From Ascaphus truei (lineage: Eukaryota; Chordata; Amphibia; Anura; Ascaphidae), in the NCBI GenBank assembly GCA_036426205.1, contig CM071574.1, forward strand, positions 10,508,441-10,572,440: a stretch of DNA of 64,000 bases, read 5' to 3'. Shown here in pieces: positions 57,011 to 64,000 of this stretch (the stretch's first letter is position 1; each line of letters starts with the position of its first letter). Made by a program: the position numbers and the translations under genes. The notes under the pieces were generated by a model, which made no database searches, was not told where the DNA came from, and was given only the letters and a program-made list of their open reading frames with translations.

Positions 57011-58250
57011 GATTTGTGTGGGATTGAGGGAGCTGGATTGAGTGAGAAGTGGTAACTGAGTGATAGCGTAGGGGGGAAAGAGGATAGAGGGGGTTTAAGG
57101 GAAGGAGGGGGGAGAGTGAGGAAGAGAGGGAGCAAGTTAAGGGTAAGAGTGGGACACAGAGTTGTGGAGAAGGGCCATGCAGATAAGTGGGGGCTCACAG
57201 AGACCCCGGTGGCAGGACGCAGAACTTCCAGCATCGGCTGGCCAAGTCTGCCCCCTGGAGCTGCCAGTCCCGGCACTCTCCCCTCCAACCCCCTGTCGTG
57301 AGCACTGGACACGACGCAGGCAGTGCGCATAGGGAACAATCCCTTTCTCTCTACTGAGCATTGAGTGGGAGGAGCCTCAGTAGTGGGCAGAGCCTCAGGG
57401 AGAGCTGAGGAGAACAGAGTAGAGCGGGGGCATGAAGCAAACATGCTGAAAACAGGTTAGAAGGAAGAGCCAAATCAGTGAGAGCCAGACAGACATGAAA
57501 GGGGAAGAAGAGATATAGAAAGGAAGGAAACACAAAGACAGGATAAAATAAAGAAGTAAAGAGAGATACATAAGAGGAAAAAAAGAAAAATTTGAGTGGG
57601 GAGAAAAGAGAGAAAGTCATGAGGGGGAAAGAGTAAGATAGATAATGATAGACATAAAGGGACATCTCACTTCCTGCAGTTTGTAGAGTTGTATTTATTG
57701 TAAAATAATGTATTTCAATTCAGTATGTCTCTGGCAGATGGCACAGTGAATATTTTTGTCCCTGTTCTGTTATACCGTAGCCATTTTTGTTCATACGTGG
57801 CACCAAAATTAGTGCATATACCTATAGGAGCTCCCTCCCCCTAGCTTCCTTTAAAAGCAGACCACTTCCAATTAGTGGTTGAAAGTTGTTGAGCACACCT
57901 GAGATACCTGTGAGAAACGCTAATAGCTAGATTAGCTACATGTGTAGCAGTGAGCTCGTGACAACAATGCTCCCTATCAACTGGTTTCGCTCACACTGCT
58001 GGAGCTGTGGCCTCAAAGCAATAGTTATGGATTGTAGTCCTGTTGTGTCTGACACCGTTCCAGTGATTAGGTTGGTGCCTTCAGCTTATAATCAACTCTA
58101 TATTGTTCGCATGGAAATCCTTTTTAGGATGTGAGGGACAGGACTCATTTAAATATACTTTGCATATCGTCCAGGGTACTCCTTTTTCAGCAGAGGCATG
58201 TTTATTTGGAGGGACGCTTGAGGGGATATATATACAACTAGCAACTGCTA
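57011..58250. other. Purine-rich then mixed intronic sequence
   Basis: 57060-57660 is strongly AG-rich. The minus-strand frames there are its low-complexity translation. The rest is unremarkable. Confidence 0.5.
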
Positions 58251-58269
58251 ATAAAGTTAGAGAGGTCAC

Positions 58270-58433
58270 TCTCTCGCTCCTAAAAAAACCCATCCAGGAA
58301 TGGATTTTTCACTGCCCCTGAAAAAAAAAAATCTGCAATTGTGGATTTCACTTTTCGAGAGGGGTCCGCGGATCAAAGGAACTGCCGGATTCGAGGCAGA
58401 TCCAAATTCGCCCCAAAAATATGCCCATCTCTA
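58270..58433. mobile_element. hAT-type repeat, right end
   Basis: Ends in CCCATCTCTA, the inverse of TAGAGATGGG, preceded by ATCC/GGATT-rich sequence. The left terminus is not clear. Confidence 0.55.
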
Positions 58434-58744
58434 GTAGTGAACAATTACTCGCACTGATAAAAGGTGTGCAGAAAATATTTAACGTGCATTTTCAAGTTAA
58501 AAGAACTTCTTTAATTTGTGTACATGTCACAGATAACGATTTTTTAAATATATATAAATGACATTTAGTAAAGCTTATTTTGACAGAATCCAGTGTTATG
58601 GAAACTTTTGACAGTACATTATGAAAAAAGATGCAGGAGAAAAATGGAAAGAAAAACATAATCTAAAAACATCTATTGCAAGAACTTTGGGATTCAATTC
58701 CTCTGCAAAGTTTGACCTTCCTTCAGAGTTCAAGAAAGCATTAC

Positions 58745-58911
58745 CGTATCTCCCAATCTGAAATTAACTCCATCCATCTCCTCAAAAGAGAATGTCTGCA
58801 CAGCTGAATCGCGATAGATCTCTTCTTTCATGCTGACTGGGGAAAGGTGTGACCGTGACCACTGTATAACCCAGGGAGGGATCAGAGGAGTGGTGGTTAA
58901 TATTGCAGGAT
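58745..58911 (-). CDS. VWDE: Exon of a VWDE-like gene (N-terminal region)
   Basis: Minus-strand exon of 167 bp with a TGTCTGCAG acceptor (58912-58914) and a GTAATG donor (58743-58744), entering in phase 1 and leaving in phase 0. The peptide includes [31 protein letters not shown] and [10 protein letters not shown]. The WSRxSP-MKEE and GINFRLGD wording agrees with the region before the VWD domain of VWDE, as I recall it. Its strand and position (upstream of the VWD exon at 1336-1553) agree with one gene read right to left. Another frame here is also open for 40 codons, so identity needs an alignment. Confidence 0.6.
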
Positions 58912-58929
58912 CTGCAGACATTCACAGCT

Positions 58930-59815
58930 AATTTTAATGTGAGAAAAAGAGCTTGTGTTCACATAAGATATAGATAGAGTGTATATACTGTATTTATTAA
59001 ATTACATAGTATGCGCTTACATGGTACACATATAAGACATGCACTACAATATATGCATCAAATCGAAAGCTGTTCTAACAAGATTGCCTGTTTATGTGTA
59101 TCATTTGTTTAATCTTCATTTGGAATGTATTGAAAAAGCTGGTCATTATAAACCAACATATGTGCATGTACTAATATTTTTACTTGTATGTTTCAATAAA
59201 TCATTACAATATATCATATGTATAAAGCTGCAGGATTTTATTCATTGATGTTTGGCAAGACATTTTTCTAGCGTCAATTTGCATTAAATTTGTTAATTTT
59301 AACTCTGATCTCCTGTGTAAAAAAGGACAATGCCACCTCCGTTTGGCTGGACTGAAAGTCACAAAGGAAAAGGGGAAACACCAGGAGATAAAGATACTCA
59401 CTGTGATAGATCCCATTATAATATTTCCCCAAGCAAATCCTCACAACCTGTGCAACCACTCCCTCAATTATTCCTTAAAGCGCACAGCACTAAGAATAAG
59501 AATGTGCCCTCACTTATGGACTATAAACACTGTTACATTAAATAGACTCTGCAGCACCAGCTTCATGGGAAAGCATTCATCATATGCAGCACTTAATGTT
59601 AATCAAACACATATTTTAAGTATGATGATGGTGCTTCTATGACAGGAAAATCTTGTATAGGTAGCATTTCAGCAATCATATTTATTTTTTATATATAGAT
59701 ATGTGCAAATGTCATTAATAGTACTTTGCAAAATGTTTTGGAAACTTCTCGGCTGTTTTCCCGTTGTTTGCCAAATCTTTGCGTTGCGTGACATTGTGCC
59801 TGAATGTTGCGACTT
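58930..59815. other. AT-rich intronic sequence, nothing recognised
   Basis: Short frames only. Confidence 0.5.
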
Positions 59816-59819
59816 TTTG

Positions 59820-61079
59820 ACAAAATGTCAATATTTATTTTATTTTTTATTTATAAAATATTTTACCAGGAAGTAATACATTGAGAGTTACCTCTCGTTT
59901 TCAAGTATGTCCTGGGCACAGAGTAAAACAAATAATACATGGTTACAAGTACAGTTACTTAAATGAACAAGGTATACATTATATAAAAGACATTGCGTGC
60001 ACAGTTAAAGAAAATATATATTATGAGCGTATGAAACAGTTACAGACCAGATTAAAGTGTGAGACAGCCTTAGATTTGAAAGAACTTAAGCTGGTGGTGG
60101 ATATGAGAGTCTCTGGTAGGTTGTTCCAGTTTTGGGGTGCACGGAAGGAGAAGGAGGAACGTCCGGATACTTTGTTGAGCCTTGGGACCATGAATAGTCT
60201 TTTGGAGTCAGATCTCAGGTGATAGGTGCTGCATGTGGTAGGGGTGAGGAGCTTGTTCAGGTAGCTGGGTAGCTTGCCCAGAAAGTATTTGAGGGTGAGA
60301 CAGGAAAGGTGAACTTTGCGCCCAGACTCTAGTGATGACCAATCTAGTTCTTTGAGCATTTCGCACTGATGTGTGATGTAGTTGTATTGGAGAACAAAAC
60401 GACAAATTGAATTGTAGAGGGTGTCAAGTTTGCTAAGGTGGGTTTGAGGAGCCGACCCATATACTATGTCTCCATAGTCAATAATTGGCATTAGCATCTG
60501 CTGTTCAAAATGCTTTCTGACCAGGAGACTTAGGGAGGATTTGTTCCTGTAAAGTACCCCTAGTTTGGCATAGGTCTTGGTTGTCAGGGTATCAATGTGC
60601 ATCCCGAATGTTAAGTGGGAGTCAAACCATAAGCCCAGGTATTTAAAACTAGTGACAGGTGTTAGGGTGGTGTTAGCGTTGGTTCTAATCAGGAGCTCAG
60701 TCACTGGAAGCTTTACAAATTTAGACTTGGTCCCAAATACCATTGTTACAGTCTTGTCAGTGTTTAAAAACAGTTTGTTTTGGGAAATCCAGTTTTCGAG
60801 TCTCAAAAAGTCAGACTGAAGTATGTGTTGAAGGTCAGAGAGGCTATGGCTGTGTGCATATAGGATTGTGTCATCTGCATACATGTGTACTGAGGTTTCC
60901 TTACAAGCTGTGGGAAGATCATTAATGAACACTGAGAAGAGTAGGGGCCCCAGAACAGAGCCTTGCGGGACACCACAGGTGATATCCAGGGGGTTGGAGT
61001 TAGAGCCTGAGATGGACACATGTTGGGATCTATATAAAGGGTCGCCAAAAAAACATATTGGGTCAACTTGGATCATTTT
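59820..61079 (-). mobile_element. 5'-truncated L2/CR1-type LINE
   Basis: Minus-strand LINE copy. The coding part is 60021-61076 and the 3' UTR runs to an A/T-rich end with TTTATTT repeats at about 59825-59860. It is truncated at the 5' end within the RT, as usual for incomplete reverse transcription. Confidence 0.85.
60021..61076 (-). CDS. Non-LTR reverse transcriptase, partial (351 codons open)
   Basis: An uninterrupted frame. It contains ITCGVPQGSVLGPLLFSVF (RT block 4), VHMYADDTILYAHS (block 5, catalytic YADD), NTDKTVTMVFGTKS (block 6), FKYLGLWFD (block 7) and a C-terminal WNNLPETLISTTSLSSFKSK signature. This is the L2/CR1/Jockey-group RT. Endonuclease and RT blocks 0-3 are absent because of 5' truncation. 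No stop or frameshift in 1 kb means a fairly young insertion. The listed Met is not a natural start. Confidence 0.85.
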   Translation of the reverse strand: MIQVDPICFFGDPLYRSQHVSISGSNSNPLDITCGVPQGSVLGPLLFSVFINDLPTACKETSVHMYADDTILYAHSHSLSDLQHILQSDFLRLENWISQNKLFLNTDKTVTMVFGTKSKFVKLPVTELLIRTNANTTLTPVTSFKYLGLWFDSHLTFGMHIDTLTTKTYAKLGVLYRNKSSLSLLVRKHFEQQMLMPIIDYGDIVYGSAPQTHLSKLDTLYNSICRFVLQYNYITHQCEMLKELDWSSLESGRKVHLSCLTLKYFLGKLPSYLNKLLTPTTCSTYHLRSDSKRLFMVPRLNKVSGRSSFSFRAPQNWNNLPETLISTTSLSSFKSKAVSHFNLVCNCFIRS

Positions 61080-61985
61080 CCCAAAAAAAGGGCAGATTTA
61101 ATGAACTTTGCCAATTTCAGTGGAAACTTTGCTACTCAGATATATACCCTTATATAAAGATCAATTTCATCAAGTGCTTGTTATTTGAAGAGGTGTTAAT
61201 GCTGAATCAGGAACGTTAACCCATATGGCACTTGATGAATCTTCCCCATATATTTAAATATTTACAGACATATAATAATAGTGTTATATAAAGTAAATTG
61301 GTGCTTGTTGCCTCTGTCAGGACAGCTGGTTGGGGGGTGTGCTCGGTAGCCTTGCCAAAGGGGCTCTATGGGACGCTAATGCCTAGTGGTGGAAATTAGT
61401 GGTGAGTGGGCAGAGCCTATTGTGCTATGGGTACTTAGGACCCATTGTCGCTGGTTGTCATCTGAGTGGCCAGGGCTGTGCGATCCTTGGCTTGGGGTTG
61501 CAGCCATGGTTTCAGTACTATTGGCCTCTATCGGTTGGGGAGCATTCTGGCTGGGTTAGCGCTTACTGTTGTCTGTAATGAGATTTAATAAAAGCCGTTG
61601 GCATTTAATTTCCAGAACGTTATTCATTTACCGTTCTGTTAAAAGGTTTGTGGGGAGGGGGGGACTCACAGGATCTGAGGTCATGAAATTGCTACAGTCA
61701 TATAATAACAGTTCTGTATCAGCATGTTTTTTAAAGTAACTCTGTATCCTCGGTTCTAATTGTATTTATATAAAATAAAGTAATGTTAAGGTAAATTGAA
61801 ATCTTACATTACTACAGATGTAGCAGAAAGTATCTCACTCTCTGGTGCGTGCCAGCAGGTGAGATAACATGTTTGCCCCGCCACGTTTTTCACGTGTGGC
61901 TCAGGCAGACACATTGGATGCTGCGTAAGAAAACCAGGGAAATGAACCCCAAATGACAAGTGCCGCAGTGTTTGTAGGATGAATG
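61080..61985. other. Intronic sequence with a GC-moderate block
   Basis: 61310-61660 has TTTAATAAAAGCCGTTGGC and a G-rich tail, similar in plan to 850-990; possible LTR-type remnant. The remainder is AT-rich. Confidence 0.35.
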
Positions 61986-61987
61986 TA

Positions 61988-62384
61988 CACTGGCGACACA
62001 CTTTATTCGAGCTTGGCTAGTCCCACGAATTCGGGTATACCCGGGTGTATTGAGGTTTGTGACTGTTTTCTGCCCGAGTGCATTGAGTTATTTTCCAAGC
62101 AGGGATTGAAGCATTTTAATCCCGCTGGCTGCAATACTGCACAGTATATATATATATACTGCATTACAATTCATGAATTTATGCCATCTGGTAGACACGC
62201 GAAGCATTGCAGCCTATTAAATCCTAATCATTATCATTTAACAGATCAGCCGCCCATCAGCCAGGCATGAACCCAGGCTGGGAAGGCAAATGCAACGGGG
62301 CTTGTCAGAGGTGAGGAGTGGCGCATTCCAGGTATCTGCCAGGTACATACCGGGTATTTGCTCGAATAAAGTGTGTCGGTGCAG
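61988..62384. mobile_element. MITE with ~25-bp TIRs and TA target
   Basis: The left CGACACACTTTATTCGAGC and the inverted right CGACACACTTTATTCGAGC are identical over 19 bp, with looser outer bases. TA lies on both sides (61986-61987, 62385-62386), as for Tc1/mariner-type elements. 397 bp, non-coding. Confidence 0.75.
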
Positions 62385-62649
62385 TATATCAATCACATTT
62401 CATTGTGTGGAATTCACTTTGTTCCGGTTGCAGTGAAGCTTTTTGTGTTGTTTTTTGTTATTTGCAATACCAAGTAAGGCTACTTTGACCCCATGTGAGT
62501 GAGAGGTAGCCTGGTGGAATGTATATGAAGTGGGATGAACACTGGGTGTCTGATGACAAGCTCTGGACCCTTACCCACTATATACCATAGAATGCCACAT
62601 GTAAAGCTAAACCACCTGGGGTAAAAAATGCATAAAGGTTTGCCATAAA

Positions 62650-63225
62650 GAACTTATAGCCTCCTTGTGCAGCGTCCGGATCAGCATGCTCCCTGCCTGA
62701 ATCGTAGCCTGGAAGTGAAGTCCCGTGCGGGAGAAGTATCGGCGGGACACTGCTCTGTGAAAAAAGAATAAGGCTGGATCGCTTTGAATGTTAAAAAAAG
62801 GTTTGTTTGGCATAGGCAAAAAGATAAAAAGGAGGGTAATATAAAGCCTGACTATGGGTGTAACGCATCAGAGGTTACTTGTATTGTATTGTATGTCTTT
62901 ATTTATATAGCGCCATTAATGTACATAGCGCGTCACAGCAGCAATACACGTGACAATCATGTAAATAACAAATAATATAAATAACAGATCATGGGAATAA
63001 GTGCTTCAGGCATAAAAGTAACATTTCGGAAGTGGCGTCCCTGCTCCAAAGAGCTTACAATCTAATTGTAACTTGTGGGGTTATCCCTCCTTTTTATCTT
63101 TTTGCCTATGGCCAAATACACCTTTTTTTAACATTCAAAGCGATCCAGCCTTATTTTTTTTTCACGGAGCAGTGCACAGCCGATACAGTACTTATCCCCC
63201 ACGGGACTTCACATTGGATGCTGCC
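62650..63225. repeat. Inverted repeat enclosing a LINE 3' end
   Basis: The left arm about 62700-62838 and the inverted right arm about 63080-63210 share AATAAGGCTGGATCGCTTTG, ATGTTAAAAAAAGG and GCATAGGCAAAAAGATAAAA. The LINE tail 62880-63072 lies between them. Confidence 0.8.
62880..63072 (-). mobile_element. CR1/Rex1-like LINE 3' end, heavily 5'-truncated
   Basis: Same 3' UTR as 12735-13345 and 50806-51590 (GCGCTATGTACATTAATGGC, AATAAAGACATACAATACAA on the minus strand). Only about 190 bp. Confidence 0.8.
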
Positions 63226-64000
63226 GTGTCGCGCTATATATGTATTTTATTGTACAGTGCATCTGAATGCAACTGTGAATAAAGAGAGCGATGTTGATTC
63301 CCCAACAACAGAAACATGGATAAATAAGGCTAAATTTGAGAAAATAATAGAAATAATAAAAACAGAAATAGCAGATCATTTTCCTACCACCAGATCCCAT
63401 TTGGTCACTGGCTTTTGTCACATTTCTGAAACCCATGTTTCCATCCCAAACATTTGCATTTTTTTATTTTAGTGATTTAAAAACAAAAATGGTATATAAA
63501 ACTCTTTGGAAAATAGGGGCGTAATATGAATCTAAAATCAAAAACACAAGCTCTGTTCTACACTTCTGTAGCTATTTTTCTTGTACATAATCAGAAAGAC
63601 ATTTGGTTTCCATAACAATAAACTGCAAATAATTATAGTCCACACAGTTTTGCTCTCTCCTTGAAATGTTTTTGATGTGTATTATTATATATTGTTTGAC
63701 AGTAAAATATCATTCCTTCACCTTGGCATATGTTCTATTCTTCACGTTCCCCAGGAACACAGGCATATCAGAAAATTGAAAAAGAATTGTTACATTAAAA
63801 TATCAGTCATCGTTTTGTTAGAACAACATATTAAAGGTTAATTATTTTGCTAATCGGATGAACCTCAGCAGGGCTGCTATACTAGCACAGCAGTTGAAAC
63901 ATAAAGCATCAAGATGCAATCTTGCCAAACATTAGGATGTCTTACATCATGGGAAATGCAAACACAAATTTTAGATAAGGATTTTGGAACTATGATATTT
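63226..64000. other. AT-rich intronic sequence, nothing recognised
   Basis: The plus-strand frame to 63472 is an extension of the inverted-repeat arm and has no domain. Confidence 0.5.

Noticed and set aside
58745..58911. Alternative frame reading [19 protein letters not shown]
   Set aside because: Open for only about 40 codons and ends in TGA before the donor; the other frame is open through both splice sites and fits VWDE better.

Overview
The window looks like vertebrate nuclear DNA, most likely from a frog or toad. It is almost entirely intron and transposable elements. Two minus-strand segments look like coding exons of a VWDE-type gene (von Willebrand factor D and EGF domains): 58745-58911 (amino-terminal part) and 1336-1553 (end of the VWD domain). 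If that is right, most of the window is intron of one gene read right to left. I could not place the exons that should lie between them. The amphibian call is an inference from the mobile-element mix: L1/Tx1, RTE and CR1/Rex1-like LINEs, Harbinger, hAT, CORE-SINE and hammerhead-ribozyme repeats.

Layout. 1-4800: (GA)n, degenerate hAT-type repeats, the VWD exon, a 372-bp hAT MITE. 4819-12289: a nearly full-length but broken L1/Tx1 LINE on the minus strand with a 17-bp target duplication. A fold-back MITE and G-rich minisatellites sit inside it. 12735-15060: a CR1/Rex1-like 3' end and a decayed RTE LINE, both minus. 15430-17135: hammerhead-associated repeats, with a textbook minimal hammerhead ribozyme at 17010-17053 (minus). 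18667-18897: a Harbinger MITE. 20700-21400, 26800-27900, 45830-46330 and 51600-52850: further hammerhead-like elements. 22840-23119: a large palindrome.

28295-43706: a 15.4-kb Harbinger/PIF DNA transposon with matching terminal inverted repeats and TGCCGAT-rich ends. It carries a spliced MYB/SANT-like gene (+), a spliced DDE transposase (-) and, unexpectedly, a third gene (+) encoding a forkhead-like (winged-helix) protein. All three have premature stops. Nested in it are a 2.4-kb hAT-like element filled with minisatellites and a three-unit ~400-bp tandem array carrying hammerhead motifs.

44000-64000: a CORE-SINE, another hAT MITE, a second forkhead-like pseudogene (about 48850-49410) that shares an unusual recognition-helix motif with the Harbinger one, two more minus-strand LINE copies, and several large inverted repeats, one with a perfect 18-bp target duplication.

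The two most interesting points are the Harbinger element that includes a forkhead-like gene, and the dense set of same-strand hammerhead motifs, including a tandem array. All family names rest on reading translated motifs by eye; no database search was possible.
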